Position numbers and translations under genes: made by a program. A DNA stretch of 38,435 nucleotides, from positions 1 through 38,435 of the IMG/VR virus record IMGVR_UViG_3300048921_000071. The stretch is one strand, 5' to 3'. Numbering within the stretch: the first letter of the stretch is position 1; every line of letters begins with the position of its first letter. This document shows, piece after piece, positions 31,896 to 38,435 of the stretch. The notes below the pieces were generated by a model. The model was not told the origin of the DNA. It saw only the letters and a list, made by a program, of their open reading frames with translations, and made no database searches. The DNA is from a virus.

Positions 31896-32060
31896 GAAGT
31901 CGTTTGGAGGACACGAAAGGTCGGAAAGCCCGACAGGAAAACGGCAAAGAAAACCCGCTGGCCTAGCCGGAGTCTTGGCAGGCCCGGCGGAAAGGCCATT
32001 GACCACTTCACCGTTGTTCCGCTCTTGCCACATGCGCGAATGATTTGCCTATTGTGGAAA

Positions 32061-32516
32061 CTACATAGATACGAGGTTACGCAGGCGTTTTCCTGGCCTA
32101 GGTTTGCGGCTGCTCGTCCTCAGCCGCGGCGCTCGATCGGGATTGTAGTAGCGGGTATATCGCGGCGCAGCGCGTTCGTTATGCTGCCCCCTCACATGCC
32201 CGAAGAACATCCGCAGCATCTCTTCGTCGGTGACGCGCTGGGCTTTCCCGTTTGGATTGGCGGGAACGCTGTACACCCCATGGATATCGGGGATTCCGGC
32301 CCAGTCGTATTCTCGCTTTGCATCGTTGGCCTCGGTCATGAAGAACACGTAGCCGGTGAACAGCGGGAGCTCCTTGCGGTATTCGTGCCCATCCACCTTC
32401 CGAGACCGCGCGTAGGTCGGTAAAAACGCCCCGTGGTTCGTCTTCTCGATCTCACGGCGCGCGATGTGCTCCATCTTCGAAACCGTCTGGGCAACCGCCC
32501 AATAGCGCTCAGTCAT
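32061..32516 (-). CDS. NusG N-terminal-domain (RfaH/NusG-like) transcription elongation protein
   Basis: A 151-residue protein with the NGN fold signature: YWAVAQTVSKMEHIARREIE, then FLPTYARSRK, then ELPLFTGYVFFM. The region after about residue 95 is basic (RLRTSSRKPRPGKR) and I see no KOW domain, so it would be a short, RNA-polymerase-binding NusG paralog. Family members (NusG, RfaH, LoaP) modulate pausing and termination. Its gene overlaps the LuxR-type gene by 4 bases and ends upstream of the terminator guarding the late operon, suggesting an antiterminator. Confidence 0.8.
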   Translation of the reverse strand: MTERYWAVAQTVSKMEHIARREIEKTNHGAFLPTYARSRKVDGHEYRKELPLFTGYVFFMTEANDAKREYDWAGIPDIHGVYSVPANPNGKAQRVTDEEMLRMFFGHVRGQHNERAAPRYTRYYNPDRAPRLRTSSRKPRPGKRLRNLVSM

Positions 32517-32704
32517 ACCGTGGCTCCCAGCATTTTGCGGACCAACTCGACCGCGTTGCGAACACCCATCTTGTCGTAAACGCTCGCCCTATGACCTTCG
32601 ACCGTGCGAGGTTCAATCCCTAGCTTCGCGGCGATCTCCTTGTTGCTCCACCCCAGCGCTACCAGCTCGCAAACCTGAGCCTGCTTCGGTGTCAGCGTCT
32701 GCAT
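32513..32704 (-). CDS. Stand-alone LuxR/GerE-type HTH regulator (63 aa)
   Basis: The whole 63-residue protein is one LuxR-type DNA-binding domain: LTPKQAQVCELVALGWSNKE, then IAAKLGIEPRTVEGHRASVY and NAVELVRKML. There is no ligand or receiver domain. A longer frame to 33331 only reads out of frame through the next gene. The ATG at 32704 has a GAGGAG ribosome binding site seven bases upstream. It is likely a phage transcription factor, perhaps for the late or replication promoters. Confidence 0.85.
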   Translation of the reverse strand: MQTLTPKQAQVCELVALGWSNKEIAAKLGIEPRTVEGHRASVYDKMGVRNAVELVRKMLGATV

Positions 32705-32714
32705 CTGTCGCTCC

Positions 32715-33323
32715 TCAAAATCCAATCGGCTGGTCAAGCGGCTCGTCCGTGTCCTGCACCGCCTCAAGCGGGTCATCGACCGACCGACGCACCGCGGTGA
32801 TCGTAGCGCCCGGAAAGACCAACTTGGCCTTGGCGATGTCGGGATAGTTCGATAGCAGCCGGGCGATCTCCTCGATCGTGAATACGGAGACCGCTCTGCC
32901 CTCAGCGACCACAGCGCGCGCCTGGGCGTAATCCTGGACGATCGCTGCAACGCTGCCGTCCTCAAGCGGCACCTCCCAGACCTCCGACGCCAGCGGCTGC
33001 TTGCCGGCGGCAGCCGCGGCCCGGTCCAGCGCCAGCCAAGCCGTGACCATGCGACCGGCCTCGCGGCGCACCTCCTCGAGCTCGCCATGCCAGATCGCCT
33101 GGTTGAGGAGGTAGCGCTGCCGGTCGAACTTTTCGCGGAGGTCCGGCGCGACCAGCAAGCGCAATCGATCGCATCCCCACTTCGCTTCCATCTCGGCCGC
33201 CGTCTCGTCGGCGCCATCGATGTAGGCCCGCCCTGAGATGTAGGTGCCATGGGTCCGAGCCCAGGACCGTTCGCTTCCGAGAGGTCGGACGACAGTGTCG
33301 CCGAGGGTTGCTGTTTTTGCCAT
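32715..33323 (-). CDS. Hypothetical protein (202 aa) downstream of the repeat cluster
   Basis: A mostly helical, Ala/Glu/Arg-rich protein with a central DLREKFDRQRYLLNQAIWHGEL block, a beta-like VWEVPLEDGSVAAIVQD segment and an acidic C-terminus. I recognise the type as conserved in rhizobial phages but know no function. It is the first gene after the ATAGGC repeat cluster on the minus strand, so it is a candidate to bind it or to be controlled by it. Its stop codon sits just before the ribosome binding site of the LuxR-type gene. Confidence 0.65.
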   Translation of the reverse strand: MAKTATLGDTVVRPLGSERSWARTHGTYISGRAYIDGADETAAEMEAKWGCDRLRLLVAPDLREKFDRQRYLLNQAIWHGELEEVRREAGRMVTAWLALDRAAAAAGKQPLASEVWEVPLEDGSVAAIVQDYAQARAVVAEGRAVSVFTIEEIARLLSNYPDIAKAKLVFPGATITAVRRSVDDPLEAVQDTDEPLDQPIGF

Positions 33324-33342
33324 GTCAGCACCTCACTCCCAA

Positions 33343-33367
33343 GGCGGCGCGCCTATTTGGCGCCGCC
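33343..33367. repeat. 8-bp GC-rich inverted repeat in the leader of the 202-aa gene
   Basis: GGCGGCGC at 33343-33350 and GCGCCGCC at 33360-33367 are exact reverse complements with a nine-base gap that contains the first GCCTAT unit of the neighbouring repeat cluster. It lies 20-44 bases upstream of the ATG at 33323. It may be an operator or a small leader hairpin; no T-run follows it, so it is not a standard terminator. Confidence 0.55.
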
Positions 33368-33538
33368 CCGTAGGGGAGAAACATAGGCAAATAGGCAAGC
33401 CATTGCTGTTGCTGAAGAAATTCCGCCGCTAGGCGGATAGGCGCGCCTATGTGCGATGTATAGGCGTTCTCTATGTATTTCATGCACTTAACCCCTGTTT
33501 TTGATAGGCGCTAAAAAAAGATAGGCGCAACATAGGCG
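33350..33538. repeat. Iteron-like cluster of ATAGGC(G/A) repeats; candidate origin or operator array
   Basis: Nine exact copies of ATAGGC followed by G or A lie in 190 bases. Direct copies start at 33383, 33391, 33437, 33460, 33504, 33521 and 33532. Inverted copies (CGCCTAT) lie at 33350-33356 and 33444-33450. The copies at 33437-33450 form a perfect 14-bp palindrome, ATAGGCGCGCCTAT, and a one-mismatch copy is at 33429-33435. A short A-run lies at 33513-33519. Single ATAGGC words occur elsewhere inside genes, but not clustered. The region is non-coding, between the primase-helicase and the 202-aa gene, which suits an origin or a multi-operator promoter region. Confidence 0.75.
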
Positions 33539-33546
33539 CGGGTTTT

Positions 33547-35634
33547 TCAGCGTGCCCGGTAGCCCTTTTTCCCACTCTGGCTGGTGTAGATATCGCCGCT
33601 ATCCTTGACGTTCTTGAGGGCTGAAATCAGCGCCCCGCGATCGACCCGCGTGCCGAAATGCTTGACCATCTCTGTCTCCAGATGGCGCAATCCGGGGCCG
33701 CTTTTGGCGTGATAAGGACGGTCGTCGTCCCATGCCGCAGCGACGAATTGGATGATCTGATTTTCGATTGATTTGACCGCCACGACGTTGCTGGTCGAGG
33801 CTGGCTTCAGCACCCCTTCGGACCAAATCAATTCGAGTTTCACGTCATCGCCGGACGCCGAATAATTCGACTTCTTGCGGGTCAGGACGCGCTGCTCGGG
33901 GAGCCCATCTTCCGGGCGTGTCAGGTACAGCCTGGCGCGAACAGCATTGTTCCATGCTGTGGATCCGCTCTCGCCTGATCCTGAGTTCCGGCCGGCTTGG
34001 GACGGATGCGAGAGCAGGATAACGGTCAGGACAAATCCAGCATCCTTGGCTTGCTTGATGAGGCTGCCGCAGACAGCCTTGATGAAGTAATTGACCTGGG
34101 CCCGGATGATCTCATTGCCGCCGAAGAGGTCGGCGATCGTGTCGAGAACGAGCAGGCCGATCCGCTTCTCCATGGTATGCTTCATGATCAGGCCGAAGAA
34201 CGGCGAGATCAGAGGCTTGTTGTCCTTGTCGAAGGTCACGAGCAGGTTGTCGTGCCCGACCCGCGGCCATATCCACGTGTCCGTGAACGGATTGCCGACG
34301 GCGTGTCCTAGATCAGCCTTGATGGAATTGTGCCGGCGGTGCAGCTCGTCCTCGTCGTCCTCGCAGAACACGCCAAGGCCGCGCGTGGCCGGCACGTCGA
34401 TGCCAAGCCATTTCTCGCCAAGGCCAGCCGCATAGAGGAGCTGCTGGGCCAGCAAGGTCTTTCCCATGCCGCCGTCACCGGACAGGCTGGAGACGACGCC
34501 CTTGGGGATCCAGTCCTGAACGATCCATTCGCGCGGCCGTGGCTCACCAGCGAGCTCGCCAACATCGATCGGCTGGGATTCGTCGGCTGTGCCCTCGGCT
34601 GCCGCCGGCTCGGCCGGCGCCGCGGTCGCATCCCGCCACTCATCTTTGGGTAAAGGGCGTTGGGCGGCCTCCGCAATGTCCGTTGACCACTTCGACATGG
34701 CACGGCGCCACTTCTCGGCGAAGGCTGTAGGACCGCGTCCCTCGCGCTCCAGGCCGGCTGTATTGTCGCCTTCCAATCTAGTCTTGGTCTTTCGCTCGTA
34801 AACGGCCCAGACCTCGCGCATGCGGACCTGAGCCTCAGCTTCGGTCGGCGGGATCGGGCATTCCCGATACCAATTCGCGACGGCAGCCCAGATCAGGTCT
34901 CGCATGTAGTGGTCGCGACCATCGACCCTGGCGCCGAAGGCGTCGAGATCGCTTGATGGCGAGGCCGTGTTAACTTTCTCGGTCGGATTGGAGATGCGGT
35001 GCTGGTCGCCGCCAAATCGCTCCACGAGATCGGAGACTTCCTGTAGCAGCCAATCTGGCGCGGCCGCTATCTCGCACTCCCAGGGGGCACAGCCGCTCTT
35101 CCATGCGTAGGACTGGCCGGATATGTGCTGGGATGGCGGGAGGACTGCAAACCCTCCCTGCCCGCGGATATCGACACCCAAGGGTGTCTTGTTGGTGGGG
35201 GCGTGCCAGCCTTCTGGCGCTTTGAAGAAAAGCTGCCGGCCGCCGCCGCCAGTGACCTGCTGGCAGGTCTCGATCTCCATATCGTTGTTGTGCTCAGACA
35301 TGACGCCGCGCCACCATGTCAGGGCGTCAGGCGTCTTGTATTCATCGAGGTCGATGACGAAGACGTTGCCGGAGGCGCGGCCGGTCAAGATGCCCATGTT
35401 GAGCCGGCGACCGTGCTCTCCCTGCGGCCCGTACCAGCGCTCAAACGTGGCATCAGGAACGACGGCCTCTTGCAGAGACTTCCAGTCGGCGAGCGCCGGA
35501 CGCTTCCAGTTCTGGCCTGACGACGGCATGTGGGACGGCACGACCTGCCAAGAGCAGGCGCGATACATCGAGGCCCAGTCACCGGGCCCAGCAAAATCAG
35601 GATCAAAAGCTTCGACTAGCCCCACGTTTTTCAA
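33547..35634 (-). CDS. Primase-helicase: Prim-Pol domain fused to RepA-like AAA ATPase
   Basis: A 695-residue replication protein. The N-terminal 210 residues are a bifunctional primase-polymerase-type domain, with D95 and D97 in FVIDLDEYK and the TGGGGRQLFFKAP block at about 128-140. A linker rich in Ala/Pro/Glu (330-360) leads to a RepA/DnaB-like ATPase with Walker A at 385-393 (SGDGGMGKT), Walker B at 494-498 (LLVLD) and an ILLSHPSQAGRNSGSGESGS sensor-like segment. No phage DNA polymerase was found, so the host enzyme is probably used. The start is a TTG at 35634; GTG 35625 is an alternative with better spacing from AGGA. Confidence 0.88.
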   Translation of the reverse strand: MKNVGLVEAFDPDFAGPGDWASMYRACSWQVVPSHMPSSGQNWKRPALADWKSLQEAVVPDATFERWYGPQGEHGRRLNMGILTGRASGNVFVIDLDEYKTPDALTWWRGVMSEHNNDMEIETCQQVTGGGGRQLFFKAPEGWHAPTNKTPLGVDIRGQGGFAVLPPSQHISGQSYAWKSGCAPWECEIAAAPDWLLQEVSDLVERFGGDQHRISNPTEKVNTASPSSDLDAFGARVDGRDHYMRDLIWAAVANWYRECPIPPTEAEAQVRMREVWAVYERKTKTRLEGDNTAGLEREGRGPTAFAEKWRRAMSKWSTDIAEAAQRPLPKDEWRDATAAPAEPAAAEGTADESQPIDVGELAGEPRPREWIVQDWIPKGVVSSLSGDGGMGKTLLAQQLLYAAGLGEKWLGIDVPATRGLGVFCEDDEDELHRRHNSIKADLGHAVGNPFTDTWIWPRVGHDNLLVTFDKDNKPLISPFFGLIMKHTMEKRIGLLVLDTIADLFGGNEIIRAQVNYFIKAVCGSLIKQAKDAGFVLTVILLSHPSQAGRNSGSGESGSTAWNNAVRARLYLTRPEDGLPEQRVLTRKKSNYSASGDDVKLELIWSEGVLKPASTSNVVAVKSIENQIIQFVAAAWDDDRPYHAKSGPGLRHLETEMVKHFGTRVDRGALISALKNVKDSGDIYTSQSGKKGYRAR

Positions 35635-35685
35635 ATTCCTGTCCCGCAGCTCCTGGGTTGGTTACGCACGGCTACAAAGGCGAAG

Positions 35686-35713
35686 GCCGGAGGGGCGCTA
35701 ATTCCCCTCCGGC
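35686..35713. repeat. 10-bp perfect inverted repeat (hairpin) upstream of the primase-helicase
   Basis: GCCGGAGGGG (35686-35695) and CCCCTCCGGC (35704-35713) pair perfectly around an eight-base loop. It lies in the 87-base gap between the preceding gene's stop and the primase-helicase start. On the minus strand only a poor pyrimidine run follows (CTTCGCCTTTG), so it may be a weak attenuator or a messenger-processing hairpin that sets the level of the replication protein. Confidence 0.6.
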
Positions 35714-35721
35714 ATTCCAGA

Positions 35722-36771
35722 TCAACCGAAGTCTTCAGCACCAGCGGGCTCGAGCTGCTTTGCAGCCGGCGCACTGACCTGCGTGGATCCGGTTGAAGGT
35801 GCCGACGCGGGGCTGGCGGTCGTCGGCGACGTGGTGGCTGGCGCACTGCTGCCCTTGGCGACGTGGACGAGGTCCTTCGGGCGCGGAGCCCAGCCGGAGA
35901 TCTCAAACACGGGCTGGTAGTTGGTCGACTTCTTCTCGCCTGACCCCGACGTGATCGGCATAGTCGTCTTCAGGACCACGACCGGGAGCTTGCCGGGATT
36001 GGCGGCCTTGCCGGCTTCGTAAAGCGAATGAAGTTCGTCGAAACCCTTGAGGAATGCCGCGGCGTTGCTCGACGTCTCGCGGACATCGCCGCCGCAGTCG
36101 GCGGAAAGCTTCATCATGACGCGGACGCCCTGCTTCCACTTGGAATCGGCGGGCTTGTGCGGCATCGGATCGCCGAGCTTGACGAGCAGGAACTGCGGCG
36201 CAGCGCCAGCCGCGAACAGCAGATACCCGACTTCCAGGTTCTCAAGGTCCATGACGGCCTTGAAATTGGACGTGATGTCCACGGCGTTGTTCGAGTACGC
36301 GCCATTGACCTCGCTGCGGTCGTTGCGGAAGAACCGCCCTGCCCGCGCGTCGTACTTGACGAAAGGAACGATGTCGCCGTTGTCTCCGCCGCCAGTCGAG
36401 TAATTGAAACCAAGAGCCATGTCCGTATCCTTTGAATGTGCGGCTATGTGGCCAACCGCATTGCCTTTGACCTTCCGGTCAAATTCCTTGCGACGTGGAA
36501 TTTCAGCAGGGTCTGCGCCCATGCTCGAAAACATCACGTCTAGAGCGTCGTCGCTCTTCAATTTCGTCTTGTTCGACGCTCTCGTGCGGCGATATCTTTC
36601 CTGCTTCGCTATGAGTCGCTGCGAACGCGCCCAAGACAGTGCAGCATCGATCTCCTCATCTAAAAGAGCTTTTGGCCAGCCACAGTTCAGCAGCGCCTGC
36701 TCTGCAAACGCGCGACTGTTTAGCTGCTTTTCCGGCAGCATCTGACAGCGATACGCAAGCTCCATATTCAT
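35722..36771 (-). CDS. Putative ssDNA-binding/recombination protein with N-terminal extension; two possible starts
   Basis: The open frame gives 349 residues from ATG 36771 (GAGGT ribosome binding site). A second ATG at 36420 has an even better AAGGA site and would give a 232-residue protein beginning ALGFNYSTGGGDNGDIVPF. The C-terminal part is beta-rich, then has a long Ala/Pro/Ser/Thr linker and a short acidic-aromatic tip (EPAGAEDFG), the layout of single-strand-binding proteins. Its place between the nuclease and primase genes fits. The N-terminal 117 residues look like a separate helical/basic domain. The ssDNA-binding role is inferred from form and context, not from a known motif. Confidence 0.6.
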   Translation of the reverse strand: MNMELAYRCQMLPEKQLNSRAFAEQALLNCGWPKALLDEEIDAALSWARSQRLIAKQERYRRTRASNKTKLKSDDALDVMFSSMGADPAEIPRRKEFDRKVKGNAVGHIAAHSKDTDMALGFNYSTGGGDNGDIVPFVKYDARAGRFFRNDRSEVNGAYSNNAVDITSNFKAVMDLENLEVGYLLFAAGAAPQFLLVKLGDPMPHKPADSKWKQGVRVMMKLSADCGGDVRETSSNAAAFLKGFDELHSLYEAGKAANPGKLPVVVLKTTMPITSGSGEKKSTNYQPVFEISGWAPRPKDLVHVAKGSSAPATTSPTTASPASAPSTGSTQVSAPAAKQLEPAGAEDFG

Positions 36772-36783
36772 GGGAGACCTCGC

Positions 36784-37512
36784 TTAAAAGCCCCAGGTCT
36801 CGAACCCGATCTGCCGGGCCGGAGGACCGGACCAGTAAAAGGATTCGAAATCGGGGGCCGTGATCTTGGTGAAAAATTCGGGGTCATCGGACAGCGACAG
36901 AAACGCTTCGCAGCGCAACGCGATCTGATGCAGCGCCTGCCGATGAGCATCGACGTTATCGATTTGATACGTCGCGCGCTTCTTCGGCGTGACGTAAGAC
37001 ACGCGGGCATCGGCGTTGTTGGTCGTAACATAAAGCGCGACCTGGCGAGCGTGCGGGACTTTTACGGCAGACGGCAGCTTTTCGGTCGTTTTGAGATCAA
37101 CCGTGATGTTGTGCTGTTCCCAATGGTAGTCGTAATAGCCGACGATCGGGAGCTGCAGACCTTCGGGGCGCCATTCGATAAATCCCTGGGTGTGGCTCGG
37201 GATGCCGTACGGCCGTAGCTCGTCCAGACCAGCCATGACCATGGCGCCGATCGTTTCGCGATATTCTTCGCGTCGCCTGTCGCCTGACAGGGCCGTGATG
37301 ACGTCGTATTTCTTCAATGCAGCTTCGATGCAGGCCGTGACCGTCGCATTGGGGTCGAGAAGACCTAGCGTGATGCCGTCTTCTACGGCTGTGCCACGAT
37401 GCGCGGGTGAGCCGACAGGCTGCCGGCGACCAAGTACCTTTTCGAGGACAAACATCGAAGGACTGGCGCAGAACAGATTGAGTGACGAAGGGGAATGGCG
37501 CTCGATTTTCAT
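36784..37512 (-). CDS. PD-(D/E)XK nuclease, RecB/Cas4-like exonuclease
   Basis: A 242-residue nuclease. Visible motifs are an N-terminal SPSSLNLFCASPSMF, RGTAVEDG (residues 39-46, the conserved acidic helix), D128 in VGYYDYH, D139-x-K141 in DLKTTEK, and Q157-xxx-Y161 in HARQVALYV, the full order of the RecB-type fold. It would resect or trim DNA in phage recombination or replication, with the resolvase upstream and the ssDNA-binding-like protein downstream. It overlaps the resolvase gene by 4 bases. Confidence 0.85.
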   Translation of the reverse strand: MKIERHSPSSLNLFCASPSMFVLEKVLGRRQPVGSPAHRGTAVEDGITLGLLDPNATVTACIEAALKKYDVITALSGDRRREEYRETIGAMVMAGLDELRPYGIPSHTQGFIEWRPEGLQLPIVGYYDYHWEQHNITVDLKTTEKLPSAVKVPHARQVALYVTTNNADARVSYVTPKKRATYQIDNVDAHRQALHQIALRCEAFLSLSDDPEFFTKITAPDFESFYWSGPPARQIGFETWGF

Positions 37513-37976
37513 GCCGCCACCATCATCAGGACTTCAGCGCCATAGAGAGCTAACAAGGCGGCTTCTGCCCGACCGTCGTGCTTCTTGAGCTTGAAGCTGT
37601 CGGCCACCGCCGGAAAAGTTCGGATAGCCCGGAGCCTGGATTGCTCCTTGTCCGAGGTCAGGCCGAAGTGCTTCTTCCACTTCTGAGGCGTGACGAAATG
37701 CATGGGAACGTCGAGGGCGCTGATGACACCGCGGACGTCGCCATAGGCGCGACCAAAGTTGAACATGGAGACGCCGCCATTGCCTGGCATGGCCCCTACC
37801 TTCTCGACGACCGCAAGCGTCGGCCTATGGATCTTGATCAGTCGCGCCAGCTCGTATCCGTTGATCTCGCCGCCCGCCACAGGCACGTCATCGACAGAGA
37901 TACGGCTCGGGACCATCGGGAAGTAGAATGCGACGGCGCCGCTGATACCTGGGTCAATGCCCATGATAATGGTCAT
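37509..37976 (-). CDS. RuvC-like Holliday junction resolvase
   Basis: A 155-residue RNase H-fold resolvase. The acidic tetrad is visible as D8 in MGIDPGISGA, E58 in LAVVEKV, and D134 and E138 in KKHDGRAEAALLAL; the MFNFGRAYG and VTPQKWKKHFGL blocks are typical of phage and host RuvC. The start is ATG 37976 with an AAGGAATT ribosome binding site; an in-frame upstream ATG (38090) lies within the preceding gene. It resolves branched replication or recombination intermediates before packaging. Confidence 0.88.
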   Translation of the reverse strand: MTIIMGIDPGISGAVAFYFPMVPSRISVDDVPVAGGEINGYELARLIKIHRPTLAVVEKVGAMPGNGGVSMFNFGRAYGDVRGVISALDVPMHFVTPQKWKKHFGLTSDKEQSRLRAIRTFPAVADSFKLKKHDGRAEAALLALYGAEVLMMVAA

Positions 37977-38146
37977 TTGAATTCCTTGAGAAGGATGTCT
38001 GCGGTTTTCGAGTTGAGGCCGAAAAGGTGATCTCGGGTGAGCCGAAAGCGTTGCAAATCGCCTTCCCCGATTTGGACGTTGAGTATCCAAACGCCGCGTT
38101 CCGGATCGGTGAGGAAGGCAAGCTTGGCTTCGGGATATTCGCTCAT
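37973..38146 (-). CDS. Small conserved-looking hypothetical protein (57 aa)
   Basis: A 57-residue frame from ATG 38146 to TGA 37973, overlapping the resolvase start (ATGA) and the preceding gene's stop. It starts SEYPEAKLAFLTDPERGVWI, has LTRDHLFGLNSKTADIL and ends LKEFK. The amphipathic pattern and perfect coupling on both sides argue that it is real. It may be a partner of the replication/recombination genes. Confidence 0.6.
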   Translation of the reverse strand: MSEYPEAKLAFLTDPERGVWILNVQIGEGDLQRFRLTRDHLFGLNSKTADILLKEFK

Positions 38147-38388
38147 GCCATGGGCCTAAGCTGCTCGATCATCTCAAGCGTCAGACCGGCGGCGCGAGCT
38201 GCCTGACCTAGCGAAAGGATTGAGTGAGGATCTTCGTATCGATTGCCCGAGCGCGGGATCGGAATGGAATAGCGCCGCTTACAAGCATGCACGTACTCCG
38301 GCATGCATCCGAGCTTTCGTGCGATGCGGCTGCACGTCCAATTCGGGTGCTGCGCGTGGCAATCCATCACTTGCTGCTTGGTAGCCAT
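38143..38388 (-). CDS. Small HTH DNA-binding protein (81 aa)
   Basis: The N-terminal 40 residues form a basic helix-turn-helix (QQVMDCHAQHPNWTCSRIAR, KLGCMPEYVHACKRR), and a second helical part follows with SLGQAARAAGLTLEMIEQL. This resembles small phage regulators with a short HTH. It is the first fully contained gene of the right-arm minus operon. An AGGGA ribosome binding site lies close to the ATG. Confidence 0.65.
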   Translation of the reverse strand: MATKQQVMDCHAQHPNWTCSRIARKLGCMPEYVHACKRRYSIPIPRSGNRYEDPHSILSLGQAARAAGLTLEMIEQLRPMA

Positions 38389-38435
38389 TGGTCCCTGCTC
38401 AACTTCGTTGATGAAAACGCTTCATGATCTCGGCG

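Noticed and set aside
32513-33331. LuxR-type protein as a 272-residue product
   Set aside because: The N-terminal 200 residues are an Arg/Ser-rich out-of-frame reading of the 202-aa gene; ATG 32704 with a strong ribosome binding site gives the real short domain.
38399-38435. C-terminal end of another minus-strand gene at the right edge
   Set aside because: Only about twelve codons are open before the window ends. If the ends are circular the frame stops almost at once, so there is not enough to support a gene.

Overview
The window reads as an almost complete genome of a temperate, short-tailed (podovirus-type) phage or prophage. The host is probably a high-GC alphaproteobacterium of the Rhizobiales/Bradyrhizobium kind. 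This rests on base composition, the rhizobial-phage flavour of many small proteins, a GTA-type 3TM holin and a P22-like gene order. No clear chromosomal gene is visible at either end, and no tRNA, rRNA, CRISPR array or insertion sequence was seen.

Layout. (1) About 1-9862, plus strand: some thirty very small genes, mostly overlapping stop-to-start (ATGA, GTGA, TGATG). They include an XRE regulator, a DNA-glycosylase-like enzyme, an excisionase-like HTH protein, a tyrosine integrase, an HNH endonuclease and several small Cys-rich or membrane proteins. (2) About 9859-31737, minus strand (read right to left): the late operon. Its order is terminase small and large subunits, portal, scaffold, N4-gp56-type major capsid protein, a head protein, gp4-like and gp10-like tail accessory factors, a small trimer-like protein in the slot of the P22 needle, three ejection proteins, a collar-domain tail fibre, a second repeat-containing tail fibre, endolysin, two holin-like proteins, spanin-like membrane proteins and several proteins with export signals. 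One plus-strand gene (17632-18162) interrupts this operon like a moron. (3) About 32061-38388, minus strand: regulation and replication. It holds a NusG-like protein, a lone LuxR-type HTH, a primase-helicase, a possible ssDNA-binding protein, a PD-(D/E)XK nuclease, a RuvC-like resolvase and an HTH protein.

How it may work. The right arm would supply primase-helicase, recombination nuclease and resolvase, and rely on the host polymerase. Between the primase-helicase gene and the next gene lies a dense cluster of ATAGGC repeats, a candidate origin or operator. A NusG N-terminal-domain protein is encoded just upstream of a strong intrinsic terminator that blocks entry to the terminase/late operon, and three more terminator-like hairpins lie inside that operon. 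This suggests late-gene control by processive antitermination. The two arms converge at 9859-9862, where both end genes share one CTAG as stop codons.

Most head and tail assignments rest on recognisable family sequence plus P22-like order. Most left-arm products are unrecognised and are described only by what can be seen.
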